Assembly (NCBI GenBank): GCA_900547585.1
Contig: URHD01000010.1
Span: 1-38,963, forward strand
Length of the DNA: 38,963 bases
From: an uncultured bacterium
GTDB lineage: Bacteria > Cyanobacteriota > Vampirovibrionia > Gastranaerophilales > Gastranaerophilaceae
Reading direction: 5' to 3'
How positions within the stretch are numbered: position 1 is the stretch's first letter; each line of letters opens with the position of its first letter. Under the pieces are notes generated by a model that worked only from the letters and a program-made list of their open reading frames with translations, did no database searches and was not told where the DNA came from. Both the position numbers and the translations under genes were made by a program. Below, in pieces: positions 7,154 to 14,379 of this stretch.

Positions 7154-8509
7154 TTACTTCCGCAGCCCTCCGAAAATATGCTGGAGCTCCAAAAGCGCTG
7201 TATAAGTCGGCATAACAAGCAGCTGCGACCCTTCTTCAATTCCGTCAAGCGAATAATTCAATGCTGTTTTAATTTCGGGCTTTATGGTCATTTTTTCGGG
7301 CGAAAAACCTGCATATTTGAGCCTTGTCGCCATATCGTAAGCCCGTATCCCGCTTAAAACGATTTCATTCGGATAATTCTTCAAAATCTCGAAATCCGCA
7401 TCCCACAGCCACGAAACATCCCGCCCGTCAGCGTATTTGTCGTTAATAATGATTAAAAGTTTTGCACTTTCGTCTGCATTTACCGTCCTGAGCACCTCTG
7501 ACGCGCCTGTGGGATTTTTAATGAGCTGCACAAGTAGCCTGCGCCCTTTTATGTTGAGCCTTTCGGAGCGTCCGAAGACGGATTTGTAGGTTTCGAGGGC
7601 TTTTTGGATAATTTCAGGATGAATATTCAACTCAAGAGCCGCACTCGCGGCCGCAAGCACGTTATAAGCGTTGTACAACCCGACAAGATTCGTTTTAAAA
7701 TCCGCTTTGTTGACGCCGTATGTGATAGAAATTTCCGAATAATCCGCATAAATCACCGCATTGCCCTTGTAGTCCGGTTCCGGATGGTCATTGTGGCAGT
7801 TTTTGCAAAAATATTTTCCGATGTGTGCATAAAAGCGTTTTACATAGGAAAGCGCGGTTTTGCACCTGCAAACTACGGCCTCCATGGGGCTTTGGGAGTC
7901 TCCGGTCTTGTTTTTGTACTCAATATTTTCAAATCCGTAGTAAATCCGCTTGTTTTCAGGCGCAAGCCCCGCCAGCATCGGGTCGTCAGCATTCAAAAAG
8001 ACGGTCAAAGCGGGATTTTTTGCGATTGCCTCCTGAATTTTCTTTGCCGTCGTATCCAGCTCCCCGTAACGGTCAAGCTGGTCGCGAAAAAGGTTCGTCA
8101 CAAGCAGATAATCGGATTTTAAAAAGTCATAAAGCTTTGTTAGATAAGCCTCATCCGACTCAAGAACCGCATAATCAAATGTTGAAAAGGGTTTGTAGTT
8201 CACAGCGAGCGAGCTTGCAATGCCCGAGAGCATATTTGCGCCTTTTTCGTTGTGGAGAACTTTATTTTGAGCGGTTTTCAGGATATGCGCAAGAATTCCC
8301 GCCGTGGTCGTTTTTCCGTTCGTTCCCGTTATTGTTATAATGCTTTTTTTACAGTATTCGTTCGCAAAAGCGATAAAATCTTTCTGAATTTTTAACGCAA
8401 CAACCCCGGGAAGCGAAGTTCCGGCGCGATTCATCAGGTGAAGTCCGCGGTTGACGGTTTTTGCGGCAAGAAGCGCCGCATAAAAGTTTATTTTTTTGAA
8501 AATATTCAT
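7154..8509 (-). CDS. murT: MurT, lipid II isoglutaminyl synthase Mur-ligase subunit
   Basis: 451 residues from the ATG at 8509. Mur-ligase ATP motif TGTNGKTTT (61-69), then ESDEAYL and NLFRDQLDRYGE. A four-Cys zinc ribbon (CRC ... CKNC, about 207-232) is inserted in the middle domain, as typical of MurT. A DUF1727-like C-terminal domain follows (QLIKNPTGASEVLR, NDKYADGRDVSWLWD). MurT activates the D-Glu carboxylate of lipid II for amidation by the glutaminase GatD. No gatD lies next to it, although the two are usually one operon. An upstream in-frame extension through the REP is rejected: the -10 lies 6 bp before 8509. Confidence 0.9.
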   Translation of the reverse strand: MNIFKKINFYAALLAAKTVNRGLHLMNRAGTSLPGVVALKIQKDFIAFANEYCKKSIITITGTNGKTTTAGILAHILKTAQNKVLHNEKGANMLSGIASSLAVNYKPFSTFDYAVLESDEAYLTKLYDFLKSDYLLVTNLFRDQLDRYGELDTTAKKIQEAIAKNPALTVFLNADDPMLAGLAPENKRIYYGFENIEYKNKTGDSQSPMEAVVCRCKTALSYVKRFYAHIGKYFCKNCHNDHPEPDYKGNAVIYADYSEISITYGVNKADFKTNLVGLYNAYNVLAAASAALELNIHPEIIQKALETYKSVFGRSERLNIKGRRLLVQLIKNPTGASEVLRTVNADESAKLLIIINDKYADGRDVSWLWDADFEILKNYPNEIVLSGIRAYDMATRLKYAGFSPEKMTIKPEIKTALNYSLDGIEEGSQLLVMPTYTALLELQHIFGGLRK

Positions 8510-8515
8510 GAAATA

Positions 8516-8521
8516 ATTATA
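8516..8521 (-). promoter_or_regulatory. murT -10 element giving a leaderless start
   Basis: TATAAT on the - strand, 6 bp before the murT ATG. Transcription would start at or within a base or two of the ATG. No Shine-Dalgarno is present. Confidence 0.55.
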
Positions 8522-8535
8522 CACGATAATTTGCC

Positions 8536-8650
8536 GGTGGGAACCGCTCCGCAAATTGAAATGATTTCTCCCCAAAATGCTTGTTAATGCTATTCCCGCC
8601 CTGCTATAAACTAGAAAGTAGGGTGGGAAAAACGAAGTGGTTCCCACCGC
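8536..8650 (+). repeat. REP pair (BIME-like), family B copy B1
   Basis: Two REP hairpins head to head: GGTGGGAACCGCTCCGC ... CTATTCCCGCCC and GTAGGGTGGGAA ... GGTTCCCACCGC, joined by CTATAAACTAGAAA. Near copies lie at 10490-10603, 13091-13218, 13783-13897 and 22861-22898. It occupies the whole space between the divergent murT and kinase -10 elements. Confidence 0.85.
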
Positions 8651-8660
8651 AAAATATTGA

Positions 8661-8669
8661 TGATATAAT
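8661..8669 (+). promoter_or_regulatory. Kinase extended -10 promoter
   Basis: TGATATAAT, an extended -10, ends 9 bp before the ATG at 8679. No Shine-Dalgarno. The leader would be 0-3 nt. Confidence 0.55.
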
Positions 8670-8678
8670 TATCCCATA

Positions 8679-10484
8679 ATGAGCAAACCGGTAAGCATAA
8701 GCACACAAAACAAACTGATAATTCTGGGGCTCGCGATAAGCACGATTTTAATCGTTGCGCTCGCAGTTTTTGCCATCACAAACATCCAGCAGAAGATTTC
8801 CGAGGTTTATGACGACTTCGGGCAGATTTTGACGAACACACTCGCAATCGAAAGCGTCGAAATCACAAAAGATATCCAGGAATTTGACAAATTCGCCGCC
8901 CTGCAAACTCATACCCGCTCGATAATTAACAATAATCGTGAAATTTCGCGTATAGACTTTCGCGGAGAGGACGGAAAAATCATTTATTCCAGCAAATCCG
9001 ACTTCCCGAACCGCGCTCTTGAGTCAAAAATCTACTCAACCGCAATGATGAAAGCAAAAGTCGATGGCGAGGACAAAATTATCGGCTCTGTGCACGTATG
9101 GCTTTCGGGGTCTTCGACTGCGGACATCTCAAAGGCAACAAAAAACTCGATGCTTGTTGTTTTTACGGTTGCATGGCTTGTTTTTACGCTTGTTGTGCTG
9201 GTGAACACAATCCTCATTACGCGTGAGCTTTCCATGCTCCATCACGGGGTTACAAAAATTTCTACGGGCGATTTCGGCTTCAAACTTGAGGCGAAAAACA
9301 CAAGCGGTGAAATCCGCGACCTGATTAACGCGTTCAACGACATGTCCGGCCGCCTCCACCAGTACGAGGAGCAGAATATCGACCGCATAACCTTTGAACG
9401 CAACAAATTCGAGGCGGTTTTGATGAGTATTGTGAACGGCGTGGTCGTTTGTGACAACTATGACAATGTTGTGCTCATTAATAATGCCGCAAAAAAGATG
9501 CTCGAGATTGAAGATGAGCAGATTTTGAACACAAAAATCCAGCAGTATTGCGATTCTGACGGAGAACTTTGTTTTAAGGAAAGAATTGAGCAGTTTAAAG
9601 ACACCCCGCTCGACATTATGGAAAACAAACCGCTCGAGTTCAACATTACGATTGACAAACGCGTTATAAAATCCGTAATTTCCCCAATGTTCTCGAAAAA
9701 TCAGGATTATGTCGGCTATATGATTGTTCTGATTGACATTACAAAAGAAGCTGAAATCGACAAGATGAAAAGCGACTTTATCTCGAATGTCAGCCATGAA
9801 CTTCGCACGCCTGTAACGGTTTTGCGGACTTATATCGACACTTTGCACAACCATTCGGACGATTTTGACGAAGATACGAAAAAAGAGTTTTTTGGCGTAA
9901 TTAACAAGGAAGCTTCGCGCCTGCAAAAGATGGTAAATGACGTTCTGGACTTTTCAAGGCTGGAATCAAACTGTGTCAAGATTGAAAAAGAGCCCTGCGA
10001 CCTTGTTCCGGTTATTGAGCAGGAAATCCAGTCAATGCAGGTGCTTGCAGAGGAAAAAAATCTCACTTTTTCACTCATAAAAGAGCCGGATTTGCCAAAG
10101 GTTCCGATAAATGTGTGCAGTATTGAGAGGGTTTTGAACAATTTGCTTTCAAACGCGATAAAATATTCGCCCGAAAACGGCAGAATCAAGGTCAGAGCTG
10201 AGATTGCGCGTGATACGAATTATGTGGAGGTCACAATCGAAGATCAGGGTATCGGAATCCCCGAAGAACATCAGAAAAAGATTTTTGAGCGCTTTTACCG
10301 CGTTGAAAACGACACCCACACCGTAAAAGGCACCGGATTGGGGCTTCATCTTGTGCAAGTGACAATCGAAAAGCACCACAAAGGCAAAGTTTTTGTAAAA
10401 AGCCGCCCGAACGAGGGTTCGATTTTTGGTTTCTGGCTGCCGATTAATCCGCCAGAGGATTGTGAAGAAGAAGAAATGGTTTAG
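8679..10484 (+). CDS. Membrane sensor histidine kinase (HAMP-PAS-HisKA-HATPase)
   Basis: 601 residues. TM1 about 14-33, an extracytoplasmic sensor about 35-155, TM2 about 158-180, HAMP about 181-233, PAS about 240-355, HisKA with NVSHELRTP (phospho-acceptor His373), then an ATP-binding domain with N-box NNLLSNAIKYS (487-497), G1 DQGIGIP (522-528), F-box FERFYR and G2 GTGLGL (551-556). The layout is that of WalK/PhoR/Hik33(NblS)-type kinases, which sense envelope or general stress. No response regulator is adjacent, so the partner lies elsewhere. Transcribed away from murT; REP pairs lie on both sides. Confidence 0.93.
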   Translation: MSKPVSISTQNKLIILGLAISTILIVALAVFAITNIQQKISEVYDDFGQILTNTLAIESVEITKDIQEFDKFAALQTHTRSIINNNREISRIDFRGEDGKIIYSSKSDFPNRALESKIYSTAMMKAKVDGEDKIIGSVHVWLSGSSTADISKATKNSMLVVFTVAWLVFTLVVLVNTILITRELSMLHHGVTKISTGDFGFKLEAKNTSGEIRDLINAFNDMSGRLHQYEEQNIDRITFERNKFEAVLMSIVNGVVVCDNYDNVVLINNAAKKMLEIEDEQILNTKIQQYCDSDGELCFKERIEQFKDTPLDIMENKPLEFNITIDKRVIKSVISPMFSKNQDYVGYMIVLIDITKEAEIDKMKSDFISNVSHELRTPVTVLRTYIDTLHNHSDDFDEDTKKEFFGVINKEASRLQKMVNDVLDFSRLESNCVKIEKEPCDLVPVIEQEIQSMQVLAEEKNLTFSLIKEPDLPKVPINVCSIERVLNNLLSNAIKYSPENGRIKVRAEIARDTNYVEVTIEDQGIGIPEEHQKKIFERFYRVENDTHTVKGTGLGLHLVQVTIEKHHKGKVFVKSRPNEGSIFGFWLPINPPEDCEEEEMV

Positions 10485-10489
10485 TTCTT

Positions 10490-10603
10490 GCGGTGGGAAT
10501 CACTTCGTTTTTCCCTCCCTACTATAAACAAGAAAGTAGGGTGGCAATAGCATAGGCAAGAATTTTGGGGGTAATCATTTCAACTGGCGGAGCGGTTCCC
10601 ACC
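10490..10603 (-). repeat. REP pair, family B copy B2
   Basis: Inverted relative to B1 and about 85 percent alike by eye: on the - strand it begins GGTGGGAACCGCTCCGCCAG and ends GATTCCCACCGC. It starts 6 bp after the kinase stop codon. Confidence 0.85.
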
Positions 10604-10721
10604 AACATGTCTATCTGTGCTCAGATTTGTAAAGTAATGTAACAAACAAACGCAAATTCCTAAAGTTTCTCACCACTTATGCCGATATAAATAGTACAAG
10701 CAATAAGGGGTATCGCAAAAA

Positions 10722-11252
10722 ATGGGAATTGGCATCACAAGTTTAACAGCAAAAACAAATTACGTTGACACAAAGTCAATCAACGAAATAGCAAAACAAA
10801 TCTTTGCTAACGCCGAAACAAAATCTCAGGCTTTTGAATTGACTTCAACTGATTTGTCAAAATTCCGCAGACCCGAAGTCGGCATTGATTTGTACAGCAA
10901 CAAAAACAATATTGATGTTACAAAACAAATTGCAATCAGAAATGCTGGGCTCGATATCAATTTGAACGCCAATTTCATTGCAAATGTTCAATACTTGAAT
11001 GCTCAAGCCGCTCAGGGCACACAAAAAGTTAGCAGAGCTGTTGAAGGCAAGCTCATCGCTCCGGTAGCCGAAGGTGAAGCCGCTCAAACAAGAGAAGTCG
11101 TTGCGCTTCCTAAAAGTGTTGAGCTCAACAACTCAAAAAGCCTCGACAAAGACAAAAGAGGCTCAAATCCGTTCTCTTTCTTCGCTATGAACACGAAAAA
11201 AGACGGTCAGCAGCCTGCTGAAGCAGAAAAAAATATAAACATTTTTGCATAA
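10722..11252 (+). CDS. Hypothetical 176-residue protein
   Basis: No family recognised. Soluble-looking and rich in Asn, Ala and Lys: an N-terminal MGIGITSLTAKTNYVDTKSI, a central Asn-rich region (GLDINLNANFIANVQYLNAQ) and a charged tail (KDKRGSNPFSFF, then a Lys/Gln/Glu-rich end). No signal peptide. An AAGGGGT Shine-Dalgarno at about 10705 and TATAAAT at about 10686 precede it; a strong terminator at 11319 follows, so it is probably a single-gene transcript. Confidence 0.72.
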   Translation: MGIGITSLTAKTNYVDTKSINEIAKQIFANAETKSQAFELTSTDLSKFRRPEVGIDLYSNKNNIDVTKQIAIRNAGLDINLNANFIANVQYLNAQAAQGTQKVSRAVEGKLIAPVAEGEAAQTREVVALPKSVELNNSKSLDKDKRGSNPFSFFAMNTKKDGQQPAEAEKNINIFA

Positions 11253-11318
11253 TTAACTAACCCTTATAAAAACCAACCATTCCTTCCTTTTCCCAATCTA
11301 AACAACATTGCTTGTTTT

Positions 11319-11346
11319 AAAGATGAGCCCCCGCTCATCTTTTTTC
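11319..11346 (+). terminator. Rho-independent terminator
   Basis: AAAGATGAGC, CCCC loop, GCTCATCTTT, then a T run. Serves the 10722-11252 gene. Confidence 0.88.
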
Positions 11347-11428
11347 TTTTATATATGACGACCGGAATCTGCTTTGGCACGAATGTAGCGTTTTTTGCAT
11401 GGGGCGAAAGCCGCAATAATCATGAAAA

Positions 11429-11505
11429 GTTCAGAGTAAAATAATAATTTTCAAAACCGTATAGCGCAGCGATCAGGTTTTGAAAATTATTATTTTGCTC
11501 TGAAC
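11429..11505. repeat. Family D long hairpin, copy D1
   Basis: Arms 11429-11458 and 11476-11505 are 30-nt inverted repeats with one T-G wobble, around a 17-nt loop containing AGCGCAGC (11463-11470). The right arm ends 30 bp from the stop of the convergent mutase gene. It lacks the T-run and short stem of a normal terminator. Confidence 0.8.
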
Positions 11506-11534
11506 GCTAATTCATCGCCAAACCGCATCAAACC

Positions 11535-13013
11535 TTATTCCGAATACTTTTTAACCAGCCTGTCGAGTGCTTTCACCATCGCATCCTGATACATTTCGCA
11601 ATTCTGCTGTGATTTAGCTTCAAAACGCAGCGTAAACACTGGCTCGGTGTTGCTCTGGCGAATCATCGCAAACCCGTCCTCAAGAATAATCCTCATCCCG
11701 TCAATCGTAACGATTTCTTTTATGGGCGTGGTAAACATTTCGGGCTTTTTTTCGACCGTCTTTTTCAACTCGTCCATAACCGGCTTTTTGCACTCGTTCG
11801 GACAGCGAAAACGTACTTCTTTTGAGGTGAAAACTTCATCAAACGGTGCAAGCAGCGATTCGAGCCTAAAATCGGGGTTGCTTTGCTTGTGCTTCGCAAT
11901 AATTTCAATAATTCTGCACCCCGCGTAAATCGCATCATCAAAACCGTAATATCTGTCCTTGAAGAAAATATGACCGCTCATTTCGCCTGCGAGAATGGCG
12001 TTTTCTTCTTTCATTTTGGCTTTTATGTAACCGTGGCCGGTTTTTGTCATGATTGCGCATCCTCCGCAGGTGTTAATCGTGTCATAAAGCACCTGTGAGC
12101 ATTTTACTTCGGATACGACAACCGGTTTTTCGCCGCGTTTTGATAATTGTTCAATAACGTCCATCGCATAGATTAATAACAGCTTGTCGCCAGTTAAAGC
12201 GTTGCCTTTTGAGTCGATAACGCCGATTCTGTCCGAATCTCCGTCAAACGCAATGCCCAAATCCGCATTATTCTCGACAACCGCCTTTTTTATTGCGTCA
12301 AGCGTCTTTTCGTCGCTCGGATTCGGGTGATGGTTGGGGAAATTTCCGTCCGGCTCGGAGAAAAGTTCAATAACTTCGCAGCCCAAATCCCTGTAAAGCT
12401 TCGGGCCGACAATTCCGCCCGTTGCGTTTCCGCTGTCAACAACGACTTTTATGCCTTTGCCTATTGATGCGAATTTGTTCACGATACTTTCGGTGTATTG
12501 TTCAATTATGTCGTAATTTTTGGTTATTCCGTGGCGGTTTGAGGCTTCGCGGGCATTGAATTCTTCCAGCGTGAGCGTTTTTACGCGCTTAATCTGTTCT
12601 TCGGTCATTGACGCTTTGTTGAACGTCATTTTTAGCCCGTTGTATTCGCTCGGATTGTGGCTTGCGGTCACAATCAGCGCGCCGTTTACTTTCCCTGCGC
12701 CGATTACGCTCGAGGGAATCGGTGCAAATTCAGAGTAGTAGCCGATTGGTGTAGGCGCCTCGCCCAGATTCAAAACGTTCGCTCCCGTCGAAACAACGCC
12801 CTTTATCAGTGATTTTGTCAGCGAATCCGAGCTCAAACGCACGTCGCGCGTAACCGTAACCCAGATATTTTTCGCCTCGATGTCTGAATTTTCTTCAATA
12901 AAGCGGATGTAGCCCTTTCCAGCGTAATAAAACAGTTCTTCCGTAACATCTTCGCCGTAAATTCCGCGAATGTCGTTTTTTCCGAATGCTCTCAAGTCAA
13001 GTGTTATCGCCAT
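11535..13013 (-). CDS. Phosphomannomutase/phosphoglucomutase
   Basis: 492 residues from the ATG at 13013 (GGAG 7 bp upstream); a TTG 18 bp earlier is rejected. Alpha-D-phosphohexomutase with all four site loops: NDIRGIYG (about 13-20), catalytic TASHNPSEYNG (Ser118), metal loop DGDSDRIG (about 258), sugar loop EMSGHIFF (about 345) and phosphate loop RQSNTEPVFTLR near the C-terminus. It interconverts hexose 6- and 1-phosphates for glycan, LPS or glycogen precursors. It stands alone, between a family D hairpin and the REP/RAYT region. Confidence 0.93.
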   Translation of the reverse strand: MAITLDLRAFGKNDIRGIYGEDVTEELFYYAGKGYIRFIEENSDIEAKNIWVTVTRDVRLSSDSLTKSLIKGVVSTGANVLNLGEAPTPIGYYSEFAPIPSSVIGAGKVNGALIVTASHNPSEYNGLKMTFNKASMTEEQIKRVKTLTLEEFNAREASNRHGITKNYDIIEQYTESIVNKFASIGKGIKVVVDSGNATGGIVGPKLYRDLGCEVIELFSEPDGNFPNHHPNPSDEKTLDAIKKAVVENNADLGIAFDGDSDRIGVIDSKGNALTGDKLLLIYAMDVIEQLSKRGEKPVVVSEVKCSQVLYDTINTCGGCAIMTKTGHGYIKAKMKEENAILAGEMSGHIFFKDRYYGFDDAIYAGCRIIEIIAKHKQSNPDFRLESLLAPFDEVFTSKEVRFRCPNECKKPVMDELKKTVEKKPEMFTTPIKEIVTIDGMRIILEDGFAMIRQSNTEPVFTLRFEAKSQQNCEMYQDAMVKALDRLVKKYSE

Positions 13014-13090
13014 CAGTCCGCTCCAATTCAATTTTTCTTGATTTTATTATTTCACAATCGGGCGGCGGGTTCAATATCAATTATTTTGCC

Positions 13091-13128
13091 AGAAAGTAGG
13101 GTGGGAAAAACGAAGTGGTTCCCACCGC
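13091..13128 (+). repeat. REP single hairpin, family B copy B3a
   Basis: AGAAAGTAGGGTGGGAA ... GGTTCCCACCGC: the second half of the B1 unit, identical to that half of B1 by eye. Lies upstream of the RAYT. Confidence 0.85.
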
Positions 13129-13148
13129 AAAGCAAAACCTGACATGTT

Positions 13149-13218
13149 GGTGGGAACCGCTCCGCCAATTGAAACGATTACCCCCCAAATTCTTGTCTGA
13201 GCTATTCCCACCCTACTT
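13149..13218 (+). repeat. REP single hairpin, family B copy B3b
   Basis: GGTGGGAACCGCTCCGCC ... CTATTCCCACCCTACT: the first half of the B1 unit. The order of the two halves is exchanged compared with B1. It ends 15 bp before the RAYT -10 element. Confidence 0.85.
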
Positions 13219-13232
13219 TTATGATTTTGTGG

Positions 13233-13238
13233 TATGAT
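13233..13238 (+). promoter_or_regulatory. RAYT -10 element giving a leaderless start
   Basis: TATGAT, 6 bp before the ATG at 13245; no Shine-Dalgarno. This supports 13245 rather than the in-frame ATG at 13221, which lies upstream of the -10. Confidence 0.45.
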
Positions 13239-13244
13239 AAGCCC

Positions 13245-13778
13245 ATGTCTAACTACACCCGACTTTTTCTGCAAGGCTTCAATTACCTCTTTATCACTGT
13301 TGTTACAAATGGTCGTCAAAAAATTTTGATTGAAAATATTGATATTTTGAGGCAATCATTCAAATCTGCGCTGGATAAATTTGCTTTTGAAATCTACGCA
13401 GCTGTCATAATGCCTGACCATATGCATTTAATTATAAAAGTTGAGCACATTGAAGATTATCCCAAAATCTTGTATTTAATAAAATATAAATTTTCTTTAA
13501 AAATGCCGAAAAATGCTTTTTTGAGCCCGAGCAAAATCAAAAAAGGCGAAAAAGGTATCTGGCAGCGCCGATACTGGGAACATACCATCAGGGATGAAGA
13601 AGATATGGCAAAACATCTTGATTATATCCATTTTAACCCGATAAAACATGGCTATGTGAAAACTGTCGGAGAATATAAATATTCTTCTTTCAAAAAGTTT
13701 GTAAAAATGGGGTTTTATGATGATACATGGTGTAATGCCGGCGACAAGAACCAGATTACAGGTTTGGATTTTGAATAG
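13245..13778 (+). CDS. REP-associated tyrosine transposase (RAYT, Y1/HUH family)
   Basis: 177 residues, a full-length IS200-like Y1 single-strand transposase. MPDHMHLI carries the metal-binding His59-x-His61, and LDYIHFNP (Tyr127) carries the likely catalytic Tyr, after the WQRRYWEHTIRDEEDMAKH stretch typical of RAYTs. It is bounded by REP hairpins of one family on both sides (13149-13218 and 13783-13897), the REPtron layout. RAYTs cleave REP single strands and are thought to spread them. No terminal repeats of a classical IS were seen, so this is a domesticated or low-mobility transposase rather than an IS. Confidence 0.93.
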   Translation: MSNYTRLFLQGFNYLFITVVTNGRQKILIENIDILRQSFKSALDKFAFEIYAAVIMPDHMHLIIKVEHIEDYPKILYLIKYKFSLKMPKNAFLSPSKIKKGEKGIWQRRYWEHTIRDEEDMAKHLDYIHFNPIKHGYVKTVGEYKYSSFKKFVKMGFYDDTWCNAGDKNQITGLDFE

Positions 13779-13782
13779 TTCT

Positions 13783-13897
13783 GGTGGGAACCGCTGCGCT
13801 AATTGAAATGATTACCCCGAAAAATTCTTGCCTATGCTATTCCCACCCTACTATAAACAAGAAAGTAGGGTGGGAAAAACGAAGTGATTCCCACCGC
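13783..13897 (+). repeat. REP pair, family B copy B4
   Basis: A complete two-hairpin unit like B1, with the variant CCGCTGCGC in the first hairpin. It starts 4 bp after the RAYT stop and ends 4 bp before the stop of the convergent AbrB-like gene. Confidence 0.88.
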
Positions 13898-13901
13898 AAA
13901 A

Positions 13902-14054
13902 TCACTCACCCTTATACTTCCTGAGCCGAATTTCGTCCTTTTCAACAATAATCTCAATCTCATCCAGCACCGGATTCATCTTCATTATCTCAATCAGCGC
14001 CTTTGGGATGATTATTCCCCAGCTGTTTCCCATTTGTCTAAGTTTTTTGTGCAT
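13902..14054 (-). CDS. AbrB/MazE-like DNA-binding antitoxin, 50 residues
   Basis: MHKKLRQMGNSWGIIIPKAL is the classic opening of a SpoVT-AbrB swapped-hairpin domain, continued by IEIIVEKDEIRLRK. A GGAG Shine-Dalgarno lies 5 bp before the ATG. Such proteins are usually antitoxins that repress their own promoter. No toxin lies downstream: REP copy B4 begins 4 bp past its stop. The promoter side faces a divergent 58-aa gene across two inverted repeats. Its role as an orphan repressor is inference. Confidence 0.8.
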   Translation of the reverse strand: MHKKLRQMGNSWGIIIPKALIEIMKMNPVLDEIEIIVEKDEIRLRKYKGE

Positions 14055-14064
14055 TTTTTCTCCG

Positions 14065-14142
14065 AAAATGTATATATAATGATAACATTATATACATTTT
14101 AATTGACATATAGTGTCTATGATGTTATGCTAAAATAGACAC
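14065..14142. promoter_or_regulatory. Divergent promoter region with two inverted repeats
   Basis: An AT-rich palindrome, arms 14065-14081 (AAAATGTATATATAATG) and 14086-14100, covers the - strand leader and its TATAAT (14087-14092). A second inverted repeat, GTGTCTA (14113-14119) and TAGACAC (14136-14142), brackets the + strand -10 (TATGCT, 14126-14131), which is 17 bp from TTGACA (14103-14108). The layout fits operators for the AbrB-like protein; binding is inference. Confidence 0.6.
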
Positions 14143-14157
14143 AAAGGAGGCACAAAC

Positions 14158-14334
14158 ATGAACAAAGACATTATCAACCATATAGGCGAATCTATTGACA
14201 CAAAACTTGAAAATGCAGCTGAACTTACAACATTAATCATGGAAAATTTGATTTCTATCCGCGCACTAACAGAGGAAGTTTCGTACTTAAAATTTTTAAA
14301 AACCCAATTTCTCGACAAAAAAGAGAATATCTAA
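14158..14334 (+). CDS. Hypothetical 58-residue protein
   Basis: MNKDIINHIGESIDTKLENA through to LDKKENI. Mostly helical and charged, probably a small coiled coil; no known domain. It has a full promoter (TTGACA-17-TATGCT) and a strong AAAGGAGG Shine-Dalgarno 7 bp before the ATG, so it is very likely translated. It is divergent from the AbrB-like gene and shares its operator region. It is not similar to a known toxin. Confidence 0.7.
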   Translation: MNKDIINHIGESIDTKLENAAELTTLIMENLISIRALTEEVSYLKFLKTQFLDKKENI

Positions 14335-14346
14335 CCCCGAAAAACG

Positions 14347-14370
14347 TGATATAATTAACCCGAAAAGGAG
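14347..14370 (+). promoter_or_regulatory. Peptidase promoter and Shine-Dalgarno
   Basis: Extended -10 TGATATAAT (14347-14355) and AAAAGGAG (14363-14370), 9 bp before the ATG. This separates the peptidase from the 58-aa gene. Confidence 0.65.
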
Positions 14371-14379
14371 AATTATATC

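Noticed and set aside
7604..8122. Long + strand frames inside murT
   Set aside because: Antisense shadows of a well-supported gene; no family similarity or ribosome site.
9129..9926. 265-aa frame antisense to the histidine kinase
   Set aside because: The kinase frame has all catalytic motifs; the antisense product has none and no start signal.
13221..13244. RAYT start at the upstream ATG 13221
   Set aside because: This ATG lies before the -10 element, and the family N-terminus begins at the later ATG.
8536..13897. REP repeats as a CRISPR array
   Set aside because: Copies are dispersed, inverted relative to each other and not separated by regular spacers; no cas genes.
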